The notes: a model not told the origin generated them from the sequence alone. DNA of 64,000 bases from Ligula intestinalis (GCA_036362985.1 JAYGXS010000007.1:3846359-3910358); one strand, 5' to 3'. Positions 11,416-21,676 are shown, counted from the first letter of the stretch. A program made the numbers and translations.

Positions 11416-12279
11416 GAGGGACCAGGTTATTTCGAGTCATTTAGTGCAAAAAACTTCCGACAAAAAGTCGATTCGGTTAAAGATACATAAACAACTTTTG
11501 GACAGCCGTTTAAGCCCTAGTTGGGAGGGGTGCATTCACTTTCAATGGTAGAGATCGATTTTAAAAATTGTGAACTGCTAAGCTTTTGCTCCATCCTCAC
11601 TTATTTATATCTCGTCGCTTGCCTTTAGTAGGTATATAATAACTTAGGATTTGTAACTGCCCGGTTCACTAAATCTTTTTAAAGATCTTGGCGTGTCCTG
11701 AAGATAAGTCACTTCACGAGGCTCTTCCGCACTTCGTATTCAATAACGGATACGGAATTTCTATCTGCGAGACATTTTCTACACAAACTCCGTTTTTTTA
11801 TTAACCTCTTCCTTCAGCGCTTGAGTCAGCCACTTTTGTTATGTCGACAACAAAAGGCCCCCAAATCACATGTTAGGAAAGGCTGTGTCGATGGACAGAT
11901 CTTTATTGCCGGAAAATGAACAGCACAAAGGCTGTGATACGAGCCAGCAACCAGCTGCTTCTGCACGGCAGGTGTGACAGTGAAGTTTTCTCCGCTGCTG
12001 CGAAGTCCTGATTATGGAGTGTGTCCTTAGCCAATTAGGTGGCACTGTACGTATCGATTAGTTCGAAGTAACGTGCGCCTCGGGAAGCGAGTCACCGGGA
12101 GAGCGTATGACAGGAAGGATATCGTGGACCTCTCACAGCGATTAACAACGAAGATCTGGGGGAGTTTGTCACGTGCAAGTACACAAAGACTTGGTGAGCG
12201 AAGATAAGATTTCTACAAAAGCTGCATAGGTATGAGGATTTATATCACCTAATTTCGTTCTTCCGGAAAAAAGTTAAAC
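11416..12279. other. no recognisable gene
   Basis: Intergenic stretch. No repeat or open frame could be supported. Confidence 0.45.
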
Positions 12280-12355
12280 ATGAACCACATGTTTGCTCTT
12301 CTGATCTTAGCATACTGTTGTCCTATATTTGGCCTGATGAATGGCACTGACAGTG
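12280..12355 (+). CDS. possible signal-peptide first exon
   Basis: An ATG opens MNHMFALLILAYCCPIFGLM followed by NGTDS, and after one extra base comes a consensus donor GTAAGG. A short N-region, a hydrophobic core and small residues make a convincing secretory signal. A possible acceptor TATTTCTACAG about 130 bp downstream would give a second exon of about 9 codons before a stop, and so a peptide of roughly 34 residues. This is unproven. Orphan signal-peptide exons are common at the start of flatworm secreted-protein genes. It may also be chance. Confidence 0.35.
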
Positions 12356-13102
12356 GTAAGGCGGTAATTAGTTCATCGTTTTTACTCGAAAAATATTTTA
12401 TCTTTCTCGATTCAATGTGACTGATACGGACAGATGTCAGTTAGCAAACTTGACATTTCTGTGGGGCAAAGCTGTAGTCCTATTTCTACAGGATTTTTGT
12501 GCGGAAGAGTTCTGAATTAAGTCCTCGCTGTTTTAAATTAACGTTTTTTTCTTGGGCCTTTATCGTAATACTGTTATTTGGTGCGAACACTGAGAACCGT
12601 CATATATTCCTACCTATATTTTAACAGGTGACTGATGTTTTGAAATGCATAATGATGGTAGTTAGCAGAAAGTTATAAAGCCAGATCTTTCAAATAACCC
12701 TTGAGGATCCCAAAAGTAATATCAATATTTGGCTGATGTAACGTTATTTACACATAATTCGATTCCGCACGCAAAAGATCCTCAGTGGAAGTCGAGCTGC
12801 ATATCTAATTGACTGCATTATTCGGTAACTTAGTTGTTCAGCAGTTTCATCAAAAAGGTCACTTCTCAACTAGACCTTTGAGTAGTTTCTGTTCCCTTCA
12901 AGAGTTGAGCAGGAATTTGAAGCCTAAACATCAGGTAAAAAGCTTCTGTAGATGCGATCGAGTCTCATCCTTTAATACCTAGTTTAACTTTGCGAATAGG
13001 AAGGAAATCTTTCCATATAGTTCTAACTCAGTATAAACAAAATTAGAAGTCCCGGTTTTATTTATCTGCATCAATCAACAACAACTGTTTATGTGATTTA
13101 TT

Positions 13103-13265
13103 ATGCAAATTTATAAAATGAACGATAAGGTGCTTTTATGTGATGACTTTTGTGAAGCTACTCGAAATTGTGACATCTATGCAATGGCAAATTACTTGAG
13201 AAATGGCTTTCAGTTAGATTCTTATGACAGTTTTGGAAAACCGCCACTGCATTACGGTGTCTTAA
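13103..13265 (+). CDS. ankyrin-repeat protein, exon 1
   Basis: Start chosen at the ATG at 13103 (a second Met lies five codons on). The exon codes MQIYKMNDKVLLCDD, FCEATRNCDIYAMANYLRNG and FGKPPLHYGVL, the first ankyrin repeat up to its PLH turn. The donor GTGAGG at 13266 is in phase with exon 2 at 13306. I do not recognise the specific ortholog. With exons 2-4 the product is about 190 residues: about three ankyrin repeats plus a Lys-rich tail, probably a cytoplasmic or nuclear adaptor. Confidence 0.75.
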
Positions 13266-13305
13266 GTGAGGCGTTTTTTTTGTAACTCCCTAAGTGCAAG
13301 TGCAG
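13266..13305 (+). other. 40-nt micro-intron
   Basis: GTGAGG...GTGCAG. Removing it restores PPLHYGVLS-GNLEVVKFLI, exactly the spacing of the ankyrin consensus (TPLH.A...G.LEVVK.L). Confidence 0.8.
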
Positions 13306-13404
13306 GTGGCAATTTGGAAGTTGTCAAGTTTCTCATCGCTAATGGAACAAATATAGATATATGCGATGCGAATTGCACAACAGCTCTCCATCTAGCAGCT
13401 AGAG
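13306..13404 (+). CDS. ankyrin-repeat protein, exon 2
   Basis: Codes GNLEVVKFLIANGTNIDICD and ANCTTALHLAAR, the second half of ankyrin repeat 1 or 2 and the TALHLAAR turn of the next. The exon ends with one base of a split Val codon. The boundary with exon 3 gives LHLAARVQNVSILKLLL with consensus repeat spacing. Confidence 0.82.
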
Positions 13405-13432
13405 GTAAGCGAAACACTTCATAAACTGTTAG
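13405..13432 (+). other. 28-nt micro-intron
   Basis: GTAAGCG...CTGTTAG. Splicing it keeps frame and repeat spacing; reading through it breaks the frame. This is near the lower limit for spliceosomal introns. Confidence 0.75.
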
Positions 13433-13548
13433 TTCAAAACGTTTCCATTTTGAAATTACTTCTGGCAATGGGTGCAAACGTTAAGGCTGTTTGCAGGTCT
13501 GGTTGCCGACCAATCGACTTCGCAGATTTAAAAAGCAACCACTGGATT
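13433..13548 (+). CDS. ankyrin-repeat protein, exon 3
   Basis: Codes QNVSILKLLLAMGANVKAVC and RSGCRPIDFADLKSNHWI, the last clear ankyrin repeat. Donor GTAAGT at 13549, phase 0. Confidence 0.82.
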
Positions 13549-14399
13549 GTAAGTTTCCATCTTTTCAGGGAAATTATTTTGCTTTAACGTAACCATACAG
13601 TAAATATATCGATCCTGTCAGAAAGAGTGCCGTCAGTCTTGCACAAGGTCATAAAGAAATCAGTCAAAAACATGATTTGGTAGTCATTGCAATAACTTAG
13701 GTTATGAAATATCTTAATGAAAAATGCATTTGTTTTAATAGAGGGTGTGGAGTATCAATAGCACATAATTATGGTGAAATAAGTTCAAAAGTAACAAATA
13801 ATAATTTATTTATAGGTTCACTAAACGTGAGATCCTCTTAAGAATCAGGTCACTGTAAAATAAAAGAGTCTTGAGAACGTCTCAGGCTGCTGCCAATTAA
13901 TAGTGACGGATGTACTTCTATAGAAGTGCATCCGTGCATTCCCAACCTCTTATAAGAGGTTGGGAATGTAAAAATGCTCTATGAATTTTGGGTAAAACCA
14001 TGCTGGTCTCAAAAAGCGCAATTTCGTTTGGTTGAATAGGTGTGTTGATCCTTGCAAACATTCTACCGGCACATAATTTGCTGCCACTACATACAACTAA
14101 TGGCTCCGCCAAAGGTGGAGTATTTGTGTAGACTGAGGCCCATAAGCCTTTTGAAAAAAAAGAAATTTACAGGGCCAATAAAGGCCTACCTCAGTGGTCA
14201 CAAGCTGAATTTTTTGCCCAGAGTAGTCAATTTTAATTTTCCGAATTATCTTCACTTAAGTTTACCGGCAAAATTATACACTAACACAACACCACAATCA
14301 CTTTTCTTGACAATTTATCGGTCTGCTTTTATAATTTGCCAATAATGAATAACAGTTGGCTATCTCGATTAAATGCGTTCTCTGACGTTTTAAATACAG
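13549..14399 (+). other. ankyrin gene intron 3
   Basis: A consensus donor and the acceptor TTTTAAATACAG flank 851 bp. It contains two adjacent perfect palindromes at 13906-13968. A 97-codon frame in the middle is not recognisable. Confidence 0.7.
13906..13968. repeat. two adjacent hairpin palindromes
   Basis: 13906-13935 is ACGGATG.ACTTC-TATA-GAAGT.CATCCGT with one internal T/G mismatch. One base later, 13937-13968 is a perfect 32-nt palindrome, CATTCCCAACCTCTTA and its exact complement. No coding sense is apparent. Confidence 0.85.
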
Positions 14400-14606
14400 T
14401 TGCTGCACCACGCCGAACACGGTCAACTGCCACCGCTTGAGGACTTAGTACAAATCAGAGAATTGCCCATCATTCCAAAAATAGCACCGGAGCCAAGTGA
14501 AAAAGCGCCAAAAGGCGAGAAAAGTGGGCGTTCTACCATTCGAAAGAAGGGGGAGAGAAAGGGAAAAGGAAAGGGATTAAAGAAGAATAAGAAAAAAGGG
14601 AAATAA
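14400..14606 (+). CDS. ankyrin-repeat protein, exon 4 with Lys-rich C-terminus
   Basis: Joins in phase 0 to exon 3. It codes LLHHAEHGQLPPLEDLVQIR and ELPIIPKIAPEPSEKAPKG, then a strongly basic tail of Lys/Gly (KGKGKGLKKNKKKGK) before TAA. AATAAA occurs at the stop and again near 14671 and 14703, consistent with the gene's 3' end. The basic tail could be a nuclear or nucleolar targeting signal. Confidence 0.7.
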   Translation: MLHHAEHGQLPPLEDLVQIRELPIIPKIAPEPSEKAPKGEKSGRSTIRKKGERKGKGKGLKKNKKKGK

Positions 14607-16149
14607 ATTGGGCCTCTTACAATTTCCTTCTTATAATTGGGACTGTTTGGTCATAACTTTGTTTCCAGAGAATAAATTATGTGTTTAAAATGCTTTTACG
14701 ACAATAAACTGGGATTCATTTTAACTCAATTTCCTTGCATCGTGGATTGCAGATAGTCTTTTTTTCATTCCCGCCCTCAAGGACTCTTTTGTAATGTACA
14801 AAATACGCCATTTTTATGTGATTAATTTGCCATTGATTTTAGGCTTTAAAGAGTCTGGGGAGTGTTTAGAAGAATTGCTCGGAATCCATGCCAATATTTT
14901 GGTGATGCCTTGTTAACACTATTGATGGGGACTTAAAATATGACTCTTTAATGCACTGGTAGAGCATTTTTACAAGAGGTCCGTTTTTACACACGAACTA
15001 TCAAACAGTGTTCAGTCTCGTTAAGCAAATATATCATCGGTTGTCCACAATTAATGTGGAGGATGTGCAGGATGTTTTTGCTAGCCTTGAAACTTCATGA
15101 AGCGATAATTTTGGACGAACAGCCTATCCTCATTTTCTTTCGCATTATAATGTGTTCTAGTATACTCTGTTATTGGTAAACTTTGCATTTTTACGGACCT
15201 TCTCTCCTCAACAAACTAATAAAATAGTAATACATACTTTAATATGGAAATTATGATTTTCTTTTGAATTATATTGGATAACCCCTCCTGTTGAATCTAG
15301 CTAGCTTTGATGAATGAACCCTATCATTGCACCTTCCACGCTAGCATCAACCCTTTGCCTTATTTGTGCCTCCTGGTTGGAAGACGTGAAGTCGTTTTTA
15401 AAGATGTGCTTTAAATATAAAAAAACTGAGGACAAGCTACACCTCATCAATTAATAATGCGCATGGGCGAAGGTTATCATTTCTGATGCTTTGAATCAAA
15501 TGACTACTGGAAACGACTCATATGTGTGTGCCCCAGATACAAAAGAATATTTTGTTCAACTTCTGTCTATCACATCGATTTTATACGGTTGATCCCGAAC
15601 TGTGGTACGCCTCAACTGCCATTTAGGGGGACAGGCCTATACTCAGTGTTGATTGCCCTGAGTTTGTTCTCACAGTAAGTATTTGCTCAGTCTGTAACAA
15701 CGCTTCACTGAGAAAATGTATTTGCCTGTAGGGTTGGCAGACTGTTTTCATAGGGTAGTGTTTCCAGACCTTTAGGCACTTCGTTCGTCCACTTCTATAC
15801 TTTCTCTGATACGGTACATTCTTTGACGGTCTAGATGCGACCGTGTGCTGGATACGTTGGACCAAGACGGGGGCAGAATAACAGGCGTTATTCTGGTCGC
15901 GCACTGACAACCGATAGGGGGGTAATAGCACGCAGGGAGGCGGTTTCGCCCGTGTCAGTCACCTATGTCCGATCCCACATCTGGTCATCTTAACTGTGTC
16001 TTGACAACGGGCTCAGGTGGCTGAGGGAAGAGAGGGTGCGGTAGATGCAGTATAAGTCTACTCCCGATATAATCTAGTTCACATGCAAGTTACCGTCCTT
16101 GCACCATCCTGTTGTAGAACACATGGTTAACATCCCCAAAATCGTCGAT
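14607..16149. other. intergenic, no recognisable gene
   Basis: AT-rich. A 102-codon minus-strand frame at 15623-15931 has no recognisable domain and is not annotated. Confidence 0.5.
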
Positions 16150-16530
16150 CAAAATGTCGTCGTCAACATGCGGCCGCACGAAGCTTCCACTTATTTCAGA
16201 GAAGCTTTCTTTGATGAACCTCAAAAGAAGTTGGCCTGACGGGTTGCAATATAACCCGGGCCGATTTAGCCACCTTCTTTCAGTTCAATGTTGATTTGAG
16301 TGAAGATGTTGCCTGTACTCCCAAGTCGTTCTGATTGTCAACTGCTTAGAATAGTGTAAAGTTCAGAATGTCAATCCTCCGGTTGGGCATTTTACGTCTG
16401 CCAATTCGAAGGGAGTTGCACCTACTAGCATCGAAGGGCATAAGCTAGTGCTTCGACCAGCCCTCGAACCTGTTCAAGTCTACTTGTAGATGGTCTTTGT
16501 CTGCCGCATTTCGGCAGGATGATATCTCAG
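16150..16530 (-). pseudogene. LINE reverse-transcriptase C-terminal fragment
   Basis: Read leftwards: RNAADKDHLQVDLNRFEGWS, then after one stop MPFDASRCNSLRIGR, NDLGVQATSSLKSTL and KVAKSARVILQPV. It aligns residue by residue with AADEEPLQVNLNCLQSWSKD... in the copy at 10040-11415. Stops and frame shifts show it is dead. Confidence 0.7.
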
Positions 16531-16751
16531 AAAAATGAGCAAACCCTTTTGGTGCTCAAACCGTCTCCATCTTCTTTATGCCTATGAGGAACTCGAACCT
16601 TCGCCTCTATTCATGAAACGCATTATAATTATGAAGAGGGACGCTTATTCGTTCAAAGTAGCACTAATGCGGACAATGTGGACTAAATTGGTCATTTTTA
16701 GTTTGATGAAAAGAAGGAAGATCGTCAGAGAATCGGTTTGCGCTCGTTAAC

Positions 16752-16790
16752 TTTCGAACAGGTATCACTTGTTCGTCGTCAGATTTAATG
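16752..16790 (-). repeat. hammerhead-like motif downstream of Penelope-like element
   Basis: Minus-strand order is CTGACGA, a stem GAACA...TGTTC, then GAAAGTTAAC. Core box 1, stem II and GAAA are all present. The stem III palindrome (GTTAAC) is not followed by a proper cleavage U-H, and stem I pairing is poor. It lies about 230 nt past the end of the minus-strand GIY-YIG frame at 17021. Confidence 0.35.
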
Positions 16791-17020
16791 AAACGTGAGG
16801 GATGGGAATATCGCACTAGAGGTTTTTTGGGCAGATGTTACAAAGAGCGGGCTGGGATTGGGTGGGAGGGTTATGGTGACGTGACTCCTGCGGCGATAGG
16901 TTGTCCTGGTGAGGGGAGGGAGGTGTTCACGTTGGGATTGTGGGCCACGTGTTTGGGGGAGGGGGGGATTCGAAGTCAGTGAAATTCTACTTGACCATGC
17001 ACGGACAGCCTGTTATTGTT

Positions 17021-17930
17021 TCAGGCTGGGCGTAGGTTAGTCAACCATGCGCGAAAACCAGTATAGTGTGAATCAAACTCTACGTTTCTGTTAAAACTAG
17101 CCAGGCTCGAGTGCCAAGCTTCAATGAATTCTTTTGCTTGCCTCGTATTAGCCATGGCGATCACCTCAGTGCCATCCCAATTGAATCGGTGATTGCACTC
17201 AAGGGCGTGCGCAAATACTAGGGATAAAGCGTTCCGTCGGTGAACGGCTAACTTATGTTCCTTGATGCGAGTCTCAAGACGTCGACCTGTTTGGCCAATA
17301 TAAATACAAGGGCGACCGGCGCACGGTATGCGGTAAATGACGTTGTTTGGTTGTTCTTCGGGTAGGGGGTCCTTTACTCGACATAAGCTTGTGCGCAGTG
17401 AGGATGCGAGCTTGTGGGCGACGAAGATGCCAAAACGACTTAGATGCCGAGCGATGGTTTCAGAGATTCCATTCATGTAGGGTAGAGAATAAAATTTCGG
17501 TAGCACTATATCTTCATTGGGAGGGAGGTTTTGTGTTTGACCCAGACGTCCAAGGCAATTTTTGAAAATGCTTGTCGGATATCCGTTGGCCTGGAAGAAT
17601 TTGTACAAATATGCTAGTTCTCTCTTGAGCAAACCATAATTACTGCAATAACGATCGGTGCGTTGGAAAAGAGTACGAACACAGCTTCTTTAATGGGCCG
17701 CAGGGTGGTTACTCCCATAGTTAATGCTGATTTCTGCAGTGGAGTCCTTTCTGTAGACGCTTGTTGCGAGTTCGCCATCTGTCTTTGTATCTCCTGTTGC
17801 CTCTTTGCGGGTAAATTCAAATTCTGAGGAGAACCCATTTAGACTCTGGTGCAGCCGTTCGACGCCGCAAGTCTTTATGATGAAGTCTCGACTGTCTAAA
17901 CTCGAGGCAACACAACACATAACCCACAAA
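17021..17930 (-). pseudogene. Penelope-like retroelement: RT end plus GIY-YIG nuclease
   Basis: Reading leftwards, the frame has GDTKTDGELATSVYRK, the typical end of a Penelope-type reverse transcriptase, then after a frameshift RTLFQRTDRYCSNYGLLKRE. The linker and nuclease follow: DPLPEEQPNNVIYRIPCAGR, CIYIGQTGRRLETRIKEHK, LAVHRRNALS, HALECNHRFNWDGTEVIAMA and TRQAKEFIEAWHS. YRI...YIGQTGR..TR..EH is the GIY-YIG catalytic signature that Penelope-like elements use to nick target DNA. The nuclease frame is open; the RT part is broken, and upstream RT is missing. Confidence 0.88.
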
Positions 17931-18330
17931 TAATGGTTATTTGTAAAATGAAAAAGCTACTTACGCTTTCATAAGAGTATTTCAAAAGTAACAATTTTAG
18001 TAAGCGTTCGTTTTCAGATACACATGACGCACTGGCATGGGAAAAATAGGGTTTAAAGGATTATATCTGCAGCCCTTCTTCACGCTGACCGTAGTTTAGT
18101 AAGAATTAGGACTATTGATATCCACATATCCGACATATCCACACTTGTATTTAGATTGACATTAGATTGACACTCATTTTAACTGATGGACGATCATGTC
18201 TTTAGGGAGTGCCCAAAAAACGAGAATAATTTTTGTTAGGCAGCTGATATGACGGTATTGCCCCCTCCTCATGTGAGGAACTATCGCAGTGGACAGAGGC
18301 AGAAAAACATCGCCGACAGAGACAAGCGAG
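17931..18330. other. no recognisable gene
   Basis: Short stretch between a Penelope-like element and a family-A SINE. Confidence 0.45.
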
Positions 18331-18410
18331 AGTCTGGAATGGCCATTTCTAGCATATTAGCTGTCATCAGCCAGCCATACTCGAAGTTCGAACCCGTGAC
18401 CTTAAACCCA
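18331..18410 (-). repeat. family-A hammerhead SINE, partial copy A1
   Basis: Minus strand: a B-box-like GTCACGGGTTCGAACTTCG is followed by TATGGCTGG, CTGATGA, a hairpin with AGC/GCT arms, GAAATGGCCATT and CCAGACTC. The hammerhead core is intact at 18331-18378. Stem I keeps 4 bp, one pair being lost to mutation. The tRNA-like A-box half is missing. Confidence 0.7.
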
Positions 18411-18429
18411 ATTTGAACCGGCAACCGAC

Positions 18430-18540
18430 AACGAGCCCGTTGCACAGTGGTCAGAGTGTTGGGTTTCTAATCAACAAGGTGGTGGGACCGAACCTTAGGT
18501 GAGTATGGTTGGCTGATCGCAGCCTCGATGCCATGCATTT
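18430..18540 (+). repeat. family-A SINE, tRNA-like head, decayed
   Basis: CAACGAGCCCGTTGCACAGTGG, TCAGAGTGTTGGGTTTCTAATC and a damaged B box (GGGACCGAACCTTAGG) correspond to the pol III head of the copies at 20100 and 31220. The following TTGGCTGATC is the remnant of the ribozyme part. Confidence 0.55.
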
Positions 18541-19426
18541 TTCACAACTGGGTTAACTGAACTGGCGAGAAAAAAACGCATAATAATGATTCCACACCCC
18601 CCAGTCGCTCGATCTAAACCCCTACGATTTTTTATATCTTCCCGAGAATAAGATAAACTTAAAAAGGGTGTTTTAGGGCGTAAAAGGCAGGTTACGAAGA
18701 ATTTTTAAGTTACTTAACACCATTAATTGAGAAAAGTATACAAAAAAATATTTTGTAGAGCGGATACCCGGTTTGGACAAGTACGCACATCATCCTATGG
18801 ACAGTCCTTGTAAATGGATTGATGTTTTGAGGATGTTATCTTGCTTTTTTTAATTAAAGAAAAAATTCTCGTTCCTTTTGGGTGCCTCTCGTAAAACATA
18901 GGTGGTCCTGCCTGCGACCGGAGGAGTACCGATTGCGAAGGATAGGCAACGCATGCTGAGCCCGCTAAACCCGACTTGGCGGAATTATTTAGAACAGAGC
19001 CGGTACCCGGCGATTGGTAACCAGTACTGTCCGGAGACTCGAGCACGAAGTTCAACTAATTTTATCACGTAATTCAAGTTACTAAAACAAAATAAGTAGC
19101 TCCTAAATAGTAACTATATGCTGATGGGTACACAACTTTGAGTCGCTTCTTGAATCGCATTCTATACCCCGTAAGTAGGAGTAACACATATCGAACATTA
19201 ATCTCCACACAAAAACTCAGCGGTTAATAAGTTCAGGTGCTTTATAAACACAAATATTTTTCTTATTAAATTGGCATGGGAAATAACCTTTTATACAGCA
19301 TTTCGGCTTACCATGATTGCAGGGACATGGACTGAAATAAGAAGCGCATTGTTATGACTCTGCTTTGGACAGACCGTTAGAACGAATCCCATAAAAGATC
19401 AACCGACTACTTTGTACGTCTTAACT
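18541..19426. other. no recognisable gene
   Basis: AT-rich, apart from short frames with no recognisable content. Confidence 0.45.
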
Positions 19427-19606
19427 AGTCGTTCGAGGATATGAAGCACGGAGTCGATCCTGATGAAGCCTTTCAGGTGGTCTCCCGGACATCAGCCAAC
19501 GTCCTAGCAACAGCCGAAGCAATGGCTAGTGAATCCAGTACTGTGTTGTCAGAAGACGCTGATACAGGCACTATCGCTTCCGTGTTCGACCCCGATGCCT
19601 GGTGGT
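19427..19606 (+). CDS. coding-like segment, unrecognised
   Basis: Between a possible acceptor (TTAACTAG) and a possible donor (TGGTGGTGATCG), one frame reads FEDMKHGVDPDEAFQVVSRT, SANVLATAEAMASESS and EDADTGTIASVFDPDAW. The composition looks like real protein, and the GC content differs from the flanks. A second frame continues downstream (FRAIDSDFHSMYLTHDQYSQ, then SLPQRNELHILVSHAEG). It may be an exon pair or a processed fragment of a gene I do not recognise. Confidence 0.25.
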
Positions 19607-19895
19607 GATCGCATTTTACTCCCCACCCTGGTTGGTGGCAATTGTTCATTCCGTGCAATTGACAGCGATTTCCACTCCATGTACCTGACCCATGACCAAT
19701 ACTCACAGCCCACTTTAATTGGTTCCCTGCCTCAGCGAAATGAACTCCACATACTGGTCTCCCATGCAGAGGGCGTGAAGATGATGAGTTCTTATCATAA
19801 GACAATGACTAATCCTGTCCTGTTAGAAGCTTGTTGCATGTGCCGAAGGAGGCAAGCTTCAAGAGGAGGAGATCATGAAAGTACCCCTGTATATG

Positions 19896-20235
19896 TTTAA
19901 CTGAAATGGCCATTCCAGTCTCTCTCGTCTTTGCCGGCAATACTATCTGCCTAGACTGCTAGCTACCATGGCTGCTGTCAGGGTCCGAGTAACGAAGCCC
20001 GAGGTAGGGCAGAAGAGCACAAGTGACTTCCGTTAGCAGCCAGTGAACGTTCATCAAAGAGTCTGTCAATACCTCCCGACCTCAACCGGCAAAACAACGA
20101 GCTCGTGGCTCAATGGTTAGAACATTAGACTATGATCGAAAACGTTGCGAGTTCGAGACTCGAGTGGTGCACCACTTGGGGTTGGCGCGTATGACTGGCT
20201 GACGACAGACAGGGCTATTCCAGTCTCCCTTGTCA
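19896..20235 (+). repeat. family-A hammerhead SINE, tandem one-and-a-bit copy (A2-A3)
   Basis: Starts with the 3' half of a hammerhead (GAAATGGCCATTCCAGTC, 19903-19920). The unit body follows (TTTGCCGGCAATACTATCTG and later GTGAACGTTCATCAAAGAG), then a tRNA-like head with A box CTCGTGGCTCAATGGTTAGA and B box GAGTTCGAGACTC. A second hammerhead site follows at 20193-20225 (GACTGG, CTGACGA, then CCAGTC), with stem II and GAAA mostly deleted. The two CCAGTC cleavage-side strands are 305 nt apart, which gives the unit length. Confidence 0.75.
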
Positions 20236-21095
20236 TTGCCGGCATTACTATCTGTTTAGCTGAATGTTGCGCGACTCCAGGACTGTCCCAAGAAAAGTGT
20301 CCTCTTCTGTCCGCCCCCAGTGGCCGGACTTCTGGCTTCTGTATCTTCTTGCCAGCAAAATGGCCAGTCACTGACCCCACGCGAAATGTGTTTACCTCAG
20401 ATTGTGTGACCGGAATCATCGCCATGAGGGTCGTGGTAGCAGCGGCGGGGGGCAATTGGGTCAGGGGCGGGGAGGGTGACGGGGACGGCGCACGTACCGT
20501 CGTCCCTCCGACGCCAAGTGGCCATGAGAGAACGGGGGCAGGGAGAACGGGATGGGTCGTCATCGCGAGAACGCACGTCCACTGCCTGGCCATGTCGGCG
20601 ACAAAGTGGGCAACGCGGACGGACGGAAGACCATGACAACCGCGGGGGGGGGGGGGAAGAGATGAGTGTAAACAGTCCGAAGGTGTGCGCTGCGGCGACC
20701 GTGCCCCCCTCCCCTCCCCTCCCCTCACACCTCGACTGCACTGCAGTCTCAATTAGTGACTTTGGCCCCGTGGGGGTGGTGGGGAGGCCGATTTAAGACT
20801 TAGTACCTGTGACGGGGAGGACCAAATGATGCAGCCAAGCCGACACTCCTCCCCGTCCGCGAGAATCTGTCGTCTTTGCGGGCAAAAAAGGCAACCAAAG
20901 GTGTAATCTAAACATCACGGTCACCGCGGCCAAGGCCTCACGGTAACCTGGCCTCGTTTATGGGCAGATTGTAACAGAGTGTATGACCGCTTTGTGGAAA
21001 CGTGATTTAATCCCTCGCGTCTGCGTTAGCACTGAACGCAGAGAAACCTACATTGACTGAAAAGAAGTAGATGCGGTCGTTGGGACAAGAATTTA
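20236..21095. other. GC-rich unannotated stretch
   Basis: Contains a poly-G run near 20644 and CCCTCCCCT repeats near 20710. Long overlapping frames on both strands reflect the composition. No domain was recognised. Confidence 0.45.
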
Positions 21096-21145
21096 TTAAC
21101 CTTGCGTTTCGGACTCCGTCACAGATACATCATCAGAGACAATAG
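21096..21145 (-). repeat. family-B hammerhead repeat, copy B3
   Basis: Minus strand: TTGTCT, CTGATGA, a decayed stem II (GTATCTGTGACGGAGTCC), GAAACGCAAGG and TTAATAAATTCTTGTCCC. The T before the cleavage base is changed to C, so it is probably inactive. Confidence 0.55.
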
Positions 21146-21480
21146 CAGAAACGGGAAATTAATAGTCGTTATGCTACTACATACCCATGACACTTACCGG
21201 CACCCTCTGTCGTGGATAGGCGCCCGCTTGTGCGCTAATGGCCCACGTGCAGGTCGTAAGCTGCTGAACTTTCATCACCCGTTCTGGATCTGGGTATGAT
21301 GATTGCTCGACCCTCTGCTTCCTTGACGCAGTTATTGGAGACGGCTTTGCGCTCCTCATTGTCGTTTAGCATCCTCCTCCCCCTTCTGTCGCATCCTTTC
21401 ACTGCGAAGTACTCTTAGTTTGCATCTTCCTCACCATTCTCCTCCACGTACTTGACTTAGGCATATAGCATTGTCGGCAA

Positions 21481-21665
21481 AGATTATCGGCAGATTGGAA
21501 TGGCAATTTCCGGTTTATTAGCCATCGTCAGCCAGTCATAAATAACCTCCAGGTGGTACACCCCTCCAGACTCGAACTCACGACCTTTTTGATCAGAGTC
21601 AAACACCTTAACCACTGAACCACGGGCTTGTTGTTTGAACACATTAACACACGCGTTGATGAACG
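21481..21665 (-). repeat. family-A hammerhead SINE, copy A4
   Basis: Minus strand: TTGATGAACGTTCAC marks the unit upstream of the head. The tRNA-like head has CGTGGTTCAGTGGTTAAGG and GTGAGTTCGAGTCTGG. The ribozyme (21493-21537) has GACTGG, CTGACGA, stem II TGG...CCG, GAAA, TTGCCATT and CCAATC. One stem I pair and two stem II pairs are lost. Immediately to the right lies a plus-strand tail of another copy. Confidence 0.72.
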
Positions 21666-21676
21666 TTCACAGACCG

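Noticed and set aside
20117..20796. Several long overlapping frames on both strands
   Set aside because: GC-rich composition and SINE sequence explain them; no domain or splice evidence.
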